Assembly (NCBI RefSeq): GCF_002865585.1
Contig: NZ_CP025581.1
Coordinates: 3,100,001-3,164,000, forward strand
Direction of reading: 5' to 3'
Length of the DNA: 64,000 nt
Origin: Nocardioides houyundeii
Lineage (GTDB): Bacteria; Actinomycetota; Actinomycetes; Propionibacteriales; Nocardioidaceae
Positions 25,917-34,264 of this stretch are shown piece after piece; positions within the stretch are counted from its first letter, which is position 1, and each line of letters begins with the position of its first letter. A program made the translations under genes and the position numbers. The notes under the pieces were generated by a model that was not told the origin of the DNA, searched no databases, and saw only the letters and a list, made by a program, of their open reading frames with translations.

Positions 25917-26990
25917 TCAGCGGGCCAGCAGCTCGACCAGGCGCGGCGCCAGCTCGTCCAGCGCCAGGACCTCGGCCGCGAGCCCCGCGTGCACGACGGC
26001 ACCGGGCATCCCCCAGACCACCGACGACGCCTGGTCCTGGGCCAGCACCCGGCCCGAGCGGAGCGCGACCGCGTGGCTGCCGGCCGCGCCGTCGTGGCCC
26101 ATCCCGGTCATCACCAGGGCGAGCACGCCCGGACCGTAGACCCCGGCCGCGGAGCGGAACAGCACGTCCACCGCAGGACGGCAGAAGTTCTCGGGCGGGG
26201 TGTCGAGCAGCGCGGTGCGTGCCCCCTCTGCGCAGGCCACCAGCGAGAGGTGGCGACCACCGGGCGCGACGTAGACGTGCCCGGGGCGCAGCAGATCGCC
26301 CTCCCCGGCCTCGTGCACCTGCAGCGCGCAGACCCGGTCCAGCCGGGCGGCGAACATCGTGGTGAAGACGGGAGGCATGTGCTGGACCACCACCACCGGC
26401 ACGGCGAGGTCTCCGGGCAGGGCGGGGAGCAGCTGCGTCAGCGCGTCCGGGCCGCCGGTGGACGCGCCCACCAGCAGCACCTCCGGCGTTGCCGCAGGCG
26501 TCCCGGCCGGCGCCGGGGACGTCAGCCCAGCCGGCTGCGGGCCGGCGTGCGTCGACCCGGGCGCGAACATCCGGTAGACCCCGACCAGGCCCTTGATCCG
26601 GGGCACGAGCTGGTCGTGCACCTCGCGCACGCTCTCGGCCACGCTGCCGGTGGTCGTCGGCTTCAGGACGAAGTCGGAGGCGCCCAGCGTGAGGGCCTCC
26701 AGGGTCTTGGCGGCGCCCCGCGCGGTCAGCGTGCTGAACATGATGACGGGCAGCCGTGGGTAGCGCTCGCGGAGCCGGGCCAGGGCCTGCAGCCCGTCGA
26801 CGACCGGCATCTCGATGTCCAGCGTCACCACGTCCGGCTTCAGCGCCTTGACCTGCGCCAGGGCGTCGCGGCCGTCGACGGCGCGGCCCACCACCTGGAT
26901 GTCCGGGTCGATCTCCAGCGCCAGCGTGACGAGACGGCGCACGGGGGCGGAGTCGTCGACGACGAGCACACGGATCACGTCCCAAGTCAT
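25917..26990 (-). CDS. cheB: Chemotaxis protein-glutamate methylesterase CheB
   Basis: This 357-residue protein joins a receiver domain and a CheB methylesterase domain. The receiver has VVDDSAPVRRLV, phosphoacceptor D58 in VTLDIEMPVVDG, and the KPTTTGS lysine. The catalytic residues of the esterase are visible: Ser in LVGASTGGPDALTQLL, His in VVVQHMPPVFTTMFA, and Asp in ALVMTGMGHDGAAG. It removes methyl groups from receptors and so resets adaptation. It is transcribed alone on the minus strand, divergent from cheR, with the start at ATG 26990. No cheD is found in the window. Confidence 0.95.
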   Translation of the reverse strand: MTWDVIRVLVVDDSAPVRRLVTLALEIDPDIQVVGRAVDGRDALAQVKALKPDVVTLDIEMPVVDGLQALARLRERYPRLPVIMFSTLTARGAAKTLEALTLGASDFVLKPTTTGSVAESVREVHDQLVPRIKGLVGVYRMFAPGSTHAGPQPAGLTSPAPAGTPAATPEVLLVGASTGGPDALTQLLPALPGDLAVPVVVVQHMPPVFTTMFAARLDRVCALQVHEAGEGDLLRPGHVYVAPGGRHLSLVACAEGARTALLDTPPENFCRPAVDVLFRSAAGVYGPGVLALVMTGMGHDGAAGSHAVALRSGRVLAQDQASSVVWGMPGAVVHAGLAAEVLALDELAPRLVELLAR

Positions 26991-27036
26991 CGGCCGGACC
27001 GGGCGCGAGGTGAGGAGGATCGCGGGCGGGTTTCGC

Positions 27037-27061
27037 TCAGGAGACCGAGACAGCGACCGAT
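27037..27061 (+). promoter_or_regulatory. Predicted sigma-28 promoter of the cheR unit
   Basis: TCAG (27037-27040), a 15-base spacer and ACCGAT (27056-27061) differ from the consensus only in the first base of the -10 element. The GTG start of cheR follows the -10 by only nine bases, so the mRNA would have almost no leader. Confidence 0.5.
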
Positions 27062-27070
27062 GAGGCACAC

Positions 27071-27952
27071 GTGAGCCTCTCCCAGCAAAGCTTCGCCTAC
27101 GTGGGCGAGCTCGTCCACCGCGAGACCGCCATGGTCTACGCGCTCGGCAAGGAGTACCTGGTCGAGGCCCGGCTCCTGCCACTGGCGGTCGCCGCCGGGC
27201 AGCCCGACCTCGACTCCTACGTCTCGGCGGTGCGCGAGGACGTCACCGAGCAGGGCAAGGTGGTGGACGCGCTGATGATCAACGAGACCTCCTGGTTCCG
27301 CGACAACAAGCCCTTCCGCGCCCTGGCCACCGGCATCCTCCCCGAGATCTTCGCCAGGCCCGAGGGCCCTCGCCGGCTCAACGTGTGGTCCGCCGCGTGC
27401 TCCAGCGGCCAGGAGCCCTACAGCATCGCGATGGTGCTCGACCAGCACCTGCCACGGGACTGGAGCGCCGACGTCTGGGCCACCGACGTCTCCCCCACGA
27501 TGGTCGAGCGGGTCCAGGCCGGGCGCTACAGCCAGGTCGAGGTCAACCGCGGCCTGCCCGCGACCTCCCTGGTCGACTACTTCACCCGGGAGGGGTCGGA
27601 GTGGGCCGTGGCCCAACGGCTCAAGGAGATGGTGCGCCCGAGCCGGCTCAACCTCGCCGGACAGCTGCCGGCCATGCCGCGCTTCGACATCGTCTTCCTG
27701 CGCAACGTGCTGATCTACTTCGACGACGAGACCAAGCAGCGGGTCCTGGACGGCGTCCGCGACGTCATCTCGCCCAACGGCTACCTGGTGCTCGGCTCCT
27801 CCGAGACCAGCCTCGACCTGGGCGAGCGATGGGCCCGCGAGACCTGCGGCCGCATCATGCTGCACCGTCCGGCGCCGCGTCCCCGGGTGCACGTGCCCCG
27901 GCCGGGGCTCGCCGGACTCACAGACCACGACCTGACGGCGATGGGAGCCTGA
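27071..27952 (+). CDS. cheR: Chemotaxis protein methyltransferase CheR
   Basis: This 293-residue protein has a helical N-terminal domain (VGELVHRETAMVYALGKEYLVEARLLPLA) and a SAM-binding domain. The SAM motif NVWSAACSSGQEPYSIAM is followed by WATDVSPTMVERVQAGRYSQVEVNRGLP and DIVFLRNVLIYFDDETKQRVLDGV, which is the CheR signature. It methylates receptor glutamates, with CheB opposing it. The ATMVY/INETSWFRD stretches are family landmarks. The start is GTG 27071. The next gene begins one base after the cheR stop. Confidence 0.95.
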   Translation: MSLSQQSFAYVGELVHRETAMVYALGKEYLVEARLLPLAVAAGQPDLDSYVSAVREDVTEQGKVVDALMINETSWFRDNKPFRALATGILPEIFARPEGPRRLNVWSAACSSGQEPYSIAMVLDQHLPRDWSADVWATDVSPTMVERVQAGRYSQVEVNRGLPATSLVDYFTREGSEWAVAQRLKEMVRPSRLNLAGQLPAMPRFDIVFLRNVLIYFDDETKQRVLDGVRDVISPNGYLVLGSSETSLDLGERWARETCGRIMLHRPAPRPRVHVPRPGLAGLTDHDLTAMGA

Positions 27953-27953
27953 C

Positions 27954-28337
27954 GTGCACGCCCTGATCATCGACGACTCACGCGCGATGCGGATGATCCT
28001 GCGTCGCATCCTCGACGAGCTCGGCATCGGCGCCACGGAGGCGGCCCACGGTGCCGAGGCCCTGGGCCTGCTCAGCGCCGGCCTCCACCCCGACCTGTGC
28101 CTGGTCGACTGGAACATGCCGGTGATGGACGGTTGCACCTTCGTCTCCGAGGTCCGCAAGGTGCGCGAGTGGCGCGACATCACGCTGATGATGGTGACCA
28201 CCGAGAGCGAGCACTCGCAGATCGTGCGGGCGCTCGCGGCGGGTGCCCACGAGTACGTGATCAAGCCGTTCACCGCGGACGCGATCCAGGACAAGCTCGA
28301 GCTTCTCGGCCTGGTCGAAGCGGGAGTGCTCTCGTGA
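27954..28337 (+). CDS. cheY: Single-domain response regulator, CheY-like
   Basis: This 127-residue receiver has no output domain. The acidic pair D7/D8 (LIIDDSRAMR), phosphoacceptor D52 (CLVDWNMPVMDG), switch T82 (MVTTES) and K104 (VIKPF) are all present, so it should be phosphorylated by CheA. It starts with GTG 27954 and its stop overlaps the next gene (GTGA). It is the first of two CheY-like proteins in this cluster. Which one drives the motor switch cannot be told from sequence. Confidence 0.93.
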   Translation: MHALIIDDSRAMRMILRRILDELGIGATEAAHGAEALGLLSAGLHPDLCLVDWNMPVMDGCTFVSEVRKVREWRDITLMMVTTESEHSQIVRALAAGAHEYVIKPFTADAIQDKLELLGLVEAGVLS

Positions 28338-28840
28338 TCATGGCCATGAGCGCGGAGCAGGTGGCCGCGGCCGCGAACCCGCGGGCCGACGACGTACGCA
28401 CGCTGACCCACCAGGTGTGGACCACCTACCTGGGCGAGCGGGTCCCGCTGCTGTTCGTCGAGGACAACACGTTCGTCCCCGACTGGTCCGCCAGCGTCAC
28501 CATCCGTGGCGCCTGGGACGGCATGGTCTCCCTGGAGACCACACGTGCCGGCGCGCAGGGCCTCACCCGGGCACTCCTGGGCCTGGACGCCGACGCCGAC
28601 GACCTGGCCGACTCCGACCTCGTCGACGCGGTCGGCGAGCTGGTCAACATGCTGGGCGGCAACGTCAAGGGCCTGGTCCCCGGCCCCAGCCGGCTCTCCC
28701 TGCCCCTGGTGGCCGCCGGGCGCTTCGCGCACGGCTCGCAGCAGGCTCGCGTGGTGCGTCTGTGCTCCTCCTGGGCCGGCGAGCCGCTCGACGTCACGGT
28801 GCACGCCGGGCGCGCGAAGGCAACGAGGGAGCACCGGTGA
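28334..28840 (+). CDS. cheX: CheX-type CheY phosphatase
   Basis: This protein of about 168 residues contains the CheC/CheX/FliY phosphatase signature SDLVDAVGELVNMLGGNVKG. E102 and N105 form the catalytic E-x-x-N pair on the exposed helix. A strand-rich C-terminal half (FAHGSQQARVVRLCSSWAGEPLDVTVHAG) suits CheX. Such proteins dephosphorylate CheY-P in bacteria without CheZ. GTG 28334 overlaps the upstream cheY stop; ATG 28340 is an alternative. It is sandwiched between two cheY genes with overlapping junctions on both sides. Confidence 0.8.
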   Translation: MIMAMSAEQVAAAANPRADDVRTLTHQVWTTYLGERVPLLFVEDNTFVPDWSASVTIRGAWDGMVSLETTRAGAQGLTRALLGLDADADDLADSDLVDAVGELVNMLGGNVKGLVPGPSRLSLPLVAAGRFAHGSQQARVVRLCSSWAGEPLDVTVHAGRAKATREHR

Positions 28841-29208
28841 AGATCCTGGTCGCCGACGACAGCCGGGTGATGCGGCAGATCATCATCCGCACCCTGCGCC
28901 AGGCCGGCTACGCCGGTCACGAGGTCGTGGAGGCGGAGAACGGGCGCCAGGCGGTCGACCTGGTCTCCAAGGAGCGCCCCGACCTGGTCCTCTCGGACTG
29001 GAACATGCCGGAGATGAGCGGGATCGACGCGCTGGCCGTGATCCGCGCGTCGGGCTCGACGGTGCCCTTCGGCTTCGTCACCTCCGAGGGGTCCGACGAC
29101 ATGCGCGCCCGGGCTGCGTCCGCAGGGGCCCAGTTCCTCATCGCCAAGCCGTTCACCCCCGAGGTCTTCGCCCAGATGATCTCGGCGGTGCTGCCGCACA
29201 CGGCATGA
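28837..29208 (+). CDS. cheY: Single-domain response regulator, CheY-like (second)
   Basis: This 123-residue receiver has acidic residues D7/D8 (LVADDSRVMR), phosphoacceptor D54 (VLSDWNMPEMSG), T82 (FVTSEG) and K104 (IAKPF), so it is fully equipped. It begins at GTG 28837, overlapping the cheX stop, and its own stop overlaps the next gene (ATGA). It differs considerably from the first CheY, so the pair is an old duplication. One may control the motor and the other may act as a phosphate sink, as in several two-CheY systems. Confidence 0.93.
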   Translation: MKILVADDSRVMRQIIIRTLRQAGYAGHEVVEAENGRQAVDLVSKERPDLVLSDWNMPEMSGIDALAVIRASGSTVPFGFVTSEGSDDMRARAASAGAQFLIAKPFTPEVFAQMISAVLPHTA

Positions 29209-29690
29209 GCATCCACCTCCCCCTGTCCAAGGAGATCCGGGACCTGTTCGCCGATCTGCTGGACCGCCGGATCGAGATCGGTCCGGCGTCCCCGCTCGCC
29301 CCCACCGAGCTGCGGCCCGCCACGTTCGGGGTCTACGTCGACGACTCGCTCCAGGTCGCCGCGCTGGTCGGCCTCGACCTTGACCTCTCGGCGTACGCCG
29401 GCGCGGCCATCGGCCTGGTGCCGCGCAGCGTCGCGGTGAACTCCATCCACTGGAACACGCTCACCCCGTTGCTGGAGGAGAACCTGCGCGAGGTGCTGAA
29501 CATCGCGGTGACGCTGTTCAACGTGCCCGGCGCCGACCACCTCCGGCTGTACGACGTGCACGCCGCGGGTGCCGCCGTGCCCCAGGACGTGCTGGCCCGG
29601 GCGCTCACCCTGGGACGACGCACCGACGTGTGCATCGACGTGGCCGGCTACGGCTCCGGAGTGCTCTCGGTGGTCCTCACCCCCCTGTGA
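29205..29690 (+). CDS. CheX/CheC-like protein, probable second phosphatase
   Basis: This 161-residue protein is not immediately recognisable. However, TPLLEENLREVLNIAVTLFNV (about 88-108) holds an E96-x-x-N99 pair in an amphipathic helix, like the catalytic helix of CheC/CheX. A strand-rich region follows (DHLRLYDVHAAG, RTDVCIDVAGYGSGVLSVVLTPL). With its position directly after a cheY, mirroring the cheX gene, I infer a divergent CheX-like phosphatase or CheY-binding protein. It lacks the second conserved motif of CheC. It is the last gene before the flgB regulatory region. Confidence 0.6.
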   Translation: MSIHLPLSKEIRDLFADLLDRRIEIGPASPLAPTELRPATFGVYVDDSLQVAALVGLDLDLSAYAGAAIGLVPRSVAVNSIHWNTLTPLLEENLREVLNIAVTLFNVPGADHLRLYDVHAAGAAVPQDVLARALTLGRRTDVCIDVAGYGSGVLSVVLTPL

Positions 29691-29711
29691 CCCCCCTGTG
29701 ACCCGCGGTGA

Positions 29712-29744
29712 CTAGTCACTCGCGACCACCCCGGCCTAGTCACT
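29712..29744. promoter_or_regulatory. Candidate flagellar operator box, copy 2, with direct repeat
   Basis: CCACCCCGGCCTAGTCAC (29726-29743) matches the fliA/flgN box at 16 of 18 positions. In addition CTAGTCACT occurs twice (29712-29720 and 29736-29744), 24 bases apart, suggesting two protein contacts. It lies about 60 bases upstream of the predicted flgB promoter. Confidence 0.45.
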
Positions 29745-29800
29745 GTGGGTGTGGGAAACGTCTGATGGTCCTGTCTTCACCACCGATATGGCAGATCCCC

Positions 29801-29825
29801 TCAATTGATGACGCGTGGGGCCGAA
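29801..29825 (+). promoter_or_regulatory. Predicted sigma-28 promoter of the flgB operon
   Basis: TCAA (29801-29804), a 15-base spacer and GCCGAA (29820-29825) fit the motility element. It lies 71 bases before the flgB GTG and would drive the long basal body, export and hook operon. Confidence 0.6.
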
Positions 29826-29896
29826 GATTTCCCTGAGCACGGAATGCTCACCCCCGCCGAAGGACCGGCAACCCCCCTCTCGAAAGAGGCCTCGCC

Positions 29897-30262
29897 GTGT
29901 CCTTCGCCGTATCCGACGCCGTCTCGGGCGCGCTCACTGCCGCGCTCGACGGCGTCGCGCTGCGCCAGCGGGTCATCTCCGACAACATCGCCAACGTCGA
30001 CACTCCCGGCTTCCGCGCCACCACCGTGGACTTCGAGTCCTCGCTGAGCACCGCGATCGCCGACGGCGACTTCGCCGAGGGACGCGCCACCGTCACCGCC
30101 AGCGCGACGACCTCCAACGCCCCGGCCGGGCTCAACGACAACAACGTGGACCTGGCCAAGGAGTCGCTGGACGCGATGCAGTCGCAGTTCCAGTACCAGC
30201 TGCTCACCCGTGCGGTCTCCGACCGCTACGCCCTGCTCCGCACCGTGGCGACGGGCCAGTGA
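29897..30262 (+). CDS. flgB: Flagellar basal-body rod protein FlgB
   Basis: This 121-residue rod protein contains ALDGVALRQRVISDNIANVDTPGFRATTVDFESSL near the N-terminus, the classical rod/hook motif with N-I-A-N-x-x-T-P-x-[FY]. NNNVDLAKESLDAMQSQFQYQLLTRAVSDRYALL is the C-terminal helix typical of FlgB. It forms the proximal rod with FlgC and FliE. GTG 29897 is placed by family alignment. Its stop overlaps flgC by one base. It is the first gene of a run that continues to flgE. Confidence 0.95.
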   Translation: MSFAVSDAVSGALTAALDGVALRQRVISDNIANVDTPGFRATTVDFESSLSTAIADGDFAEGRATVTASATTSNAPAGLNDNNVDLAKESLDAMQSQFQYQLLTRAVSDRYALLRTVATGQ

Positions 30263-30654
30263 TGGGCGCCTTCGACATGCTCCGCATCGCCGGCAGCAGC
30301 CTGGGCATGCACCAGACCTGGCTGGACTCGCTGTCGCACAACATCGCCAACGCCAACACCGTCACCGGGACCGACGAGGACGCCTTCCAGGCCGAGCTGG
30401 TGGTCGCCCGGGCTCGCCCGGGCGGCGGCGTGGACGCCGCCGGCATCGAGCTCGGTGACGCCGAGGGCCGGATGACCTACAGCCCGGACCACCCGCTGGC
30501 CGACGAGAACGGCTACGTGCGGATGCCCGAGATCGACATGAGCAGCCAGATGAGCCAGATGGTGATGGCCCAGCGCGGCTTCCAGGCCTCGGTCCAGGTC
30601 ACCAAGACGGCCCAGGACACCTACAACGCGGCCCTCCAGATCGGACGTGGCTGA
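30262..30654 (+). CDS. flgC: Flagellar basal-body rod protein FlgC
   Basis: This 130-residue protein begins [43 protein letters not shown]. It has the FlgC-specific [56 protein letters not shown]. Both are clear FlgC signatures: the 'HPxADxxGYV' phrase and the C-terminal rod helix. It is somewhat shorter than Gram-negative FlgC. Start and stop overlap its neighbours (TGATG on both sides), so the flgB-flgC-fliE rod genes are translationally linked. Confidence 0.96.
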   Translation: MGAFDMLRIAGSSLGMHQTWLDSLSHNIANANTVTGTDEDAFQAELVVARARPGGGVDAAGIELGDAEGRMTYSPDHPLADENGYVRMPEIDMSSQMSQMVMAQRGFQASVQVTKTAQDTYNAALQIGRG

Positions 30655-30980
30655 TGAGCATCGGCGGCATCGAGGCGCTCGGCTTCACCCCCTACGTCGC
30701 GCCCACCGTCTCCCCCGCGACCACCAGCCCCTCCGGCGCCCAGGGCCCGCAGGGACCCGGAGCCGGCTTCGGGGAGATGGTGATCGACGGCCTCGAGCGG
30801 ATGGAGGCGGTCCAGGACCGCTCCGACAAGCTCGCCGTCCAGGCCGCCACCGGTGACCTGGCCAGCATGCACGAGTACACGATCGCCGCCACCGAGGCCT
30901 CGGTCACCACCCAGCTGACCGTCGCGGTGCGCAACAAGGCGCTCGAGGCGTTCAACGAGATCATGCGGATGCAGGTGTGA
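30654..30980 (+). CDS. fliE: Flagellar hook-basal body complex protein FliE
   Basis: This 108-residue protein has a loose Pro/Ser-rich N-terminus ([24 protein letters not shown]). The FliE core follows: [71 protein letters not shown]. The '[10 protein letters not shown]' end is diagnostic. FliE links the MS ring (FliF) to the rod and gates export. It overlaps flgC upstream and fliF downstream by one base each. Confidence 0.95.
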   Translation: MSIGGIEALGFTPYVAPTVSPATTSPSGAQGPQGPGAGFGEMVIDGLERMEAVQDRSDKLAVQAATGDLASMHEYTIAATEASVTTQLTVAVRNKALEAFNEIMRMQV

Positions 30981-32566
30981 TGAAGGAGAACCTCAGCCGA
31001 GGCCTCGCGCGTGCGCAGAGCAGCTTCTCGGCATTCACCACCGGACAGAAGCTGGTCGCCGTCGTCGGCACCCTCGCCCTGGTGCTGGGCGGCTTCATGG
31101 TCTTCCGGTGGGCGGCCACGCCCAGCTACAGCCCGCTGTTCTCCAACCTGGCGGCCGAGGACGCCTCGGCCGTCATCGACGAGCTGCAGGCCTCCGGCAT
31201 CCCCTACGAGATCAGCAACAACGGCACCACCGTGATGGTGCCCAAGGAGCAGGTCCACGAGACCCGGATCGCACTGAGCGGCGAGGGCCTGCCCGCCAGC
31301 AGCGACGGCGGCTACTCGCTGCTCGACGACCAGAGCCTCTCGACCTCGCAGTTCCAGGAGCAGACCTCGTTCAAGCGCGCGATGGAGGGCGAGCTCGCCA
31401 CCACCATCGAGGCCATCGACGGTGTCCGCACCGCGGTGGTGCACCTGGCCCTGCCCGCCAAGCAGGTCTTCGCCCGCGAGCAGGACCCGCCGACCGCCTC
31501 CGTCCTGGTCTCCACCCAGCAGGGCGTCACCTTCGCCCCCGACCAGGTGCAGGCAGTGGTCCACCTGGTCGCCTCCAGCATCGACGGCCTGGCGCCGGAG
31601 AAGGTCACCGTGGCCGACTCCGCCGGCCGGGTGCTCTCCGCCGACAGCGCGACGGGCGGTGCCGGCGCCAGCAGCCGCACCCAGCAGGTCAAGGAGTACG
31701 AGGACGACCTGAGCGCGGAGATCCAGCGCACCCTGGACCGCGTGCTGGGGCCGGGCAACTCCACGGTCGCCGTCACCGCCAACCTCGACTTCGACCAGGC
31801 CGTGCGCAAGACCACGACGTACGAGTCGGACCCGGAGCGCGCCCCGCTGTCCAGCAGCCGGCAGAGCGAGACCTACGACGGCGCCGGCGCCGCCGAGACC
31901 GCGGGCGGCACCGTCGGCCCCGAGGGCGGGGCGGACGCCGGCGGCGACGAGAGCTCCTCCTACGTCAAGGAGTCCACCACCGAGGACAACGCGATCGACA
32001 CCGTGGTGGAGACCCGGGAGTCGGCCCCCGGCAGCGTCCGGTCGGTGCACGTGGGGGCCGTGATGGACTCCAACGCCCCGGTCAAGGTCAGCCCCGCCGA
32101 CATGCGCGACCTGATCGCCGCCGCCATCGGCGAGAACCCCGAGCGCGGCGACACCATCGAGGTCACCGACATGCCGTTCGACCGCACGGCCGAGCAGGTC
32201 GCCGTGGACGAGCTCGAGGCAGCCGCCAAGGCCGACGCCAAGGCGGCCCGCAACGAGATGCTGCGCAACGCCGGCCTCGGCTGCCTCATCGCGCTGATGC
32301 TGCTGCTGGCCTGGCTCAAGGGACGCAAGCGCGCCAAGGCCCGCGCCCAGGCCACGACGTACGTCGTGGAGCAGCTGCGCCTGGACGCCGCCACCCGGGT
32401 CCAGCAGCAGCTGCCGACCGACCCCAGCCCCGCCATGATGGCGCTGGAGGCAGCTGAGAACAGTGAGTCCGACGACCTGCGCGAGGAGCTCGCGGCCCTG
32501 GTCGAGAAGCAGCCCGAGGACGTCGCCGCACTGCTCCGCGGCTGGCTCGTGGAGCGTCCCTCGTGA
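30980..32566 (+). CDS. fliF: Flagellar MS-ring protein FliF
   Basis: This 528-residue protein has two transmembrane helices, at about 25-45 (KLVAVVGTLALVLGGFMVFRW) and about 430-450 (AGLGCLIALMLLLAWLKG). Between them lies the periplasmic ring-building region, including YSPLFSNLAAEDASAVIDELQASGIPYEI and VVHLALPAKQVFAREQDPPTASVLVS. The cytoplasmic C-terminus (LREELAALVEKQPEDVAALLRGWL) matches the FliG-binding tail. ATG 30980 overlaps the fliE stop, and its own stop overlaps fliG (GTGA). It forms the platform on which the rotor and export gate assemble. Confidence 0.96.
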   Translation: MKENLSRGLARAQSSFSAFTTGQKLVAVVGTLALVLGGFMVFRWAATPSYSPLFSNLAAEDASAVIDELQASGIPYEISNNGTTVMVPKEQVHETRIALSGEGLPASSDGGYSLLDDQSLSTSQFQEQTSFKRAMEGELATTIEAIDGVRTAVVHLALPAKQVFAREQDPPTASVLVSTQQGVTFAPDQVQAVVHLVASSIDGLAPEKVTVADSAGRVLSADSATGGAGASSRTQQVKEYEDDLSAEIQRTLDRVLGPGNSTVAVTANLDFDQAVRKTTTYESDPERAPLSSSRQSETYDGAGAAETAGGTVGPEGGADAGGDESSSYVKESTTEDNAIDTVVETRESAPGSVRSVHVGAVMDSNAPVKVSPADMRDLIAAAIGENPERGDTIEVTDMPFDRTAEQVAVDELEAAAKADAKAARNEMLRNAGLGCLIALMLLLAWLKGRKRAKARAQATTYVVEQLRLDAATRVQQQLPTDPSPAMMALEAAENSESDDLREELAALVEKQPEDVAALLRGWLVERPS

Positions 32567-33579
32567 CCGCCGCCGTCGCCCAGAAGGGCCTGCGCAAGAC
32601 CGCAGTCATGCTGATCCAGCTCGGCCGGGAGCGCGCCGGCCAGGTGCTGGCCCACTTCAGTCCCGAGGAGGTGGAGGCGGTCTCCGCCGAGATCGCCCGC
32701 CTCACCTGGGTCAGCGCCGAGGAGAGCGAGCTCGTCCTGGGCGAGTTCCGCGACCTGCTGGTCGCCCGCACCCACATCTCCCGCGGTGGCATCGACCTGG
32801 CCCGCGAGCTGCTCGAGGGCAGCCTCGGGGTGGAGCGTGCCAGCGAGGTCATGGAGCGCCTCAACGCCATGGCCGTGCAGATGCCCTTCCAGTTCCTGCA
32901 CCGCGCCGACCCGGCGCAGCTGCGCTCCTTCATCGCCGACGAGCACCCGCAGGTGATCGCCCTGGTGCTGGCGCACATGACCGCCGACAAGGCGTCCCTG
33001 GTGCTCTCCGGCCTGCCGCCGGAGCAGCAGGCCCAGGTGGCCCACCGGATCGCGGTGATGGACCGCACGTCCCCCGAGATCGTCAAGGCGGTCGAGTCGA
33101 CCCTGGAGCGCAAGCTCTCCTCGATGCTGCAGCCCGCCGAGATGTCGCGCGTGGGCGGCCTGGACCCGCTGGTCAACATCATCAACCGCTCCGACCGGTC
33201 CACCGAGCGCCAGATCGTGGAGGGCCTGGAGGCCCTCGACAACTCGCTGGCCGAGGAGGTCCGCAGCCGGATGTTCATGTTCGAGGACATCGTCGGGCTC
33301 GACGACCGCTCGGTGCAGCAGGTGCTGCGCGAGGTCGACGGCTCCGACCTGGCGCTCGCGCTCAAGGGCATCGAGGACGGGCCGGTGCGCAGCAAGATCA
33401 CCGGCAACCTCTCCGAGCGTGCCGCGGAGAACCTGCTCGAGGAGGTCGAGCTGCTCGGGCCGGTCCGCCTCACCCAGGTCGAGGAGGCCCGCCAGGGCAT
33501 CATCCGCACCATCCGCAAGCTGGAGGAGCAGGGCCAGATCCTGGTGCGCCGAGGGAGCGATGATGAGTTCGTCGACTGA
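32563..33579 (+). CDS. fliG: Flagellar motor switch protein FliG
   Basis: This 338-residue rotor protein has an N-terminal FliF-binding domain (GLRKTAVMLIQLGRERAGQVLAHFSPEEVEAVSAEIARL). The middle domain holds the EHPQ motif (IADEHPQVIALVLAHM). The C-terminal torque helix contains LAEEVRSRMFMFEDIVGLDDRSVQQVLREVDGSDLALALKG and ITGNLSERAAENLLEEVELLGPVRLTQVEEARQGIIRTIRKLEEQGQI. The charged residues contacted by MotA are in place. It overlaps fliF by four bases and fliH by 20 bases. Confidence 0.96.
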   Translation: MTAAVAQKGLRKTAVMLIQLGRERAGQVLAHFSPEEVEAVSAEIARLTWVSAEESELVLGEFRDLLVARTHISRGGIDLARELLEGSLGVERASEVMERLNAMAVQMPFQFLHRADPAQLRSFIADEHPQVIALVLAHMTADKASLVLSGLPPEQQAQVAHRIAVMDRTSPEIVKAVESTLERKLSSMLQPAEMSRVGGLDPLVNIINRSDRSTERQIVEGLEALDNSLAEEVRSRMFMFEDIVGLDDRSVQQVLREVDGSDLALALKGIEDGPVRSKITGNLSERAAENLLEEVELLGPVRLTQVEEARQGIIRTIRKLEEQGQILVRRGSDDEFVD

Positions 33580-34264
33580 CGCGCTCGAGGTGACCACCGC
33601 GTTCACCCCGCACGAGACGCCCACGATCACCGTGGTCCGCCAGCCCGAGCTGCGCCGCGGCGAGTGGACCCGGCTCGGCCCCGGCAGCCTGCTCGGCGAC
33701 GAGGCGGCGGAGCAGACCCTGGCCGACGTCGCCGACCAGGCGCACGCCGCCGCGAGCGCCCAGGGATACTCCGTGGGCTGGGCCCAGGGACTGCGCCGTG
33801 CCGCCGAGGCCACCGCGGCCGCGGCCGCGGCGCAGGCCGAGGCCGGCGAGCTGGACCGGGCGCGCCACGAGGCCGAGCACGCCGCCGCGGTGCAGGCCCT
33901 GACCAACGCCGCCGACGAGCTGCACTCCGCCCTCGCGGCGGTCACCGCCCGGGTGGAGGTCCAGGCGACCGAGCTCGCCTGGGCGCTCACGCAGGAGCTG
34001 GTGGGCCGCGAGGTCCGGACCGTCTCCGGCGCCGACGTGGTACGCCGGGTGCTCGCCCTGACCCCCGAGGGCCCGATCGCCCTGGTCCACCTGCACCCCG
34101 ACCACGTGGGCGACCCCGCGGTCGCCGACCTGGTGACCCGCGGCGTCCGGGTGGTGGGCGACCCCGCCCTGGGTCGTGCCGACGCCGTCGTCGAGGTCGA
34201 GGACCACGCGCTGGACCTGCGGGTCGAGAGCGCCCTGGCCCGGGTCCGGCAGGTGCTGGCATGA
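33560..34264 (+). CDS. fliH: Flagellar export ATPase regulator FliH
   Basis: This protein of about 234 residues has a long Ala/Glu-rich helix (AAEATAAAAAAQAEAGELDRARHEAEHAAAVQALTNAADELHSALAAV). The E-set-like C-terminal domain is ATELAWALTQELVGREVRTVSG ... VRVVGDPALGRADAVVEVEDHALDLRVESALARVRQVLA, the FliH/YscL pattern. FliH dimers bind and regulate the ATPase FliI, encoded next. ATG 33560 (or 33563) follows a GAGGG ribosome site inside fliG. The stop overlaps fliI (ATGA). FliH is variable in sequence, so position adds much to the call. Confidence 0.9.
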   Translation: MMSSSTDALEVTTAFTPHETPTITVVRQPELRRGEWTRLGPGSLLGDEAAEQTLADVADQAHAAASAQGYSVGWAQGLRRAAEATAAAAAAQAEAGELDRARHEAEHAAAVQALTNAADELHSALAAVTARVEVQATELAWALTQELVGREVRTVSGADVVRRVLALTPEGPIALVHLHPDHVGDPAVADLVTRGVRVVGDPALGRADAVVEVEDHALDLRVESALARVRQVLA

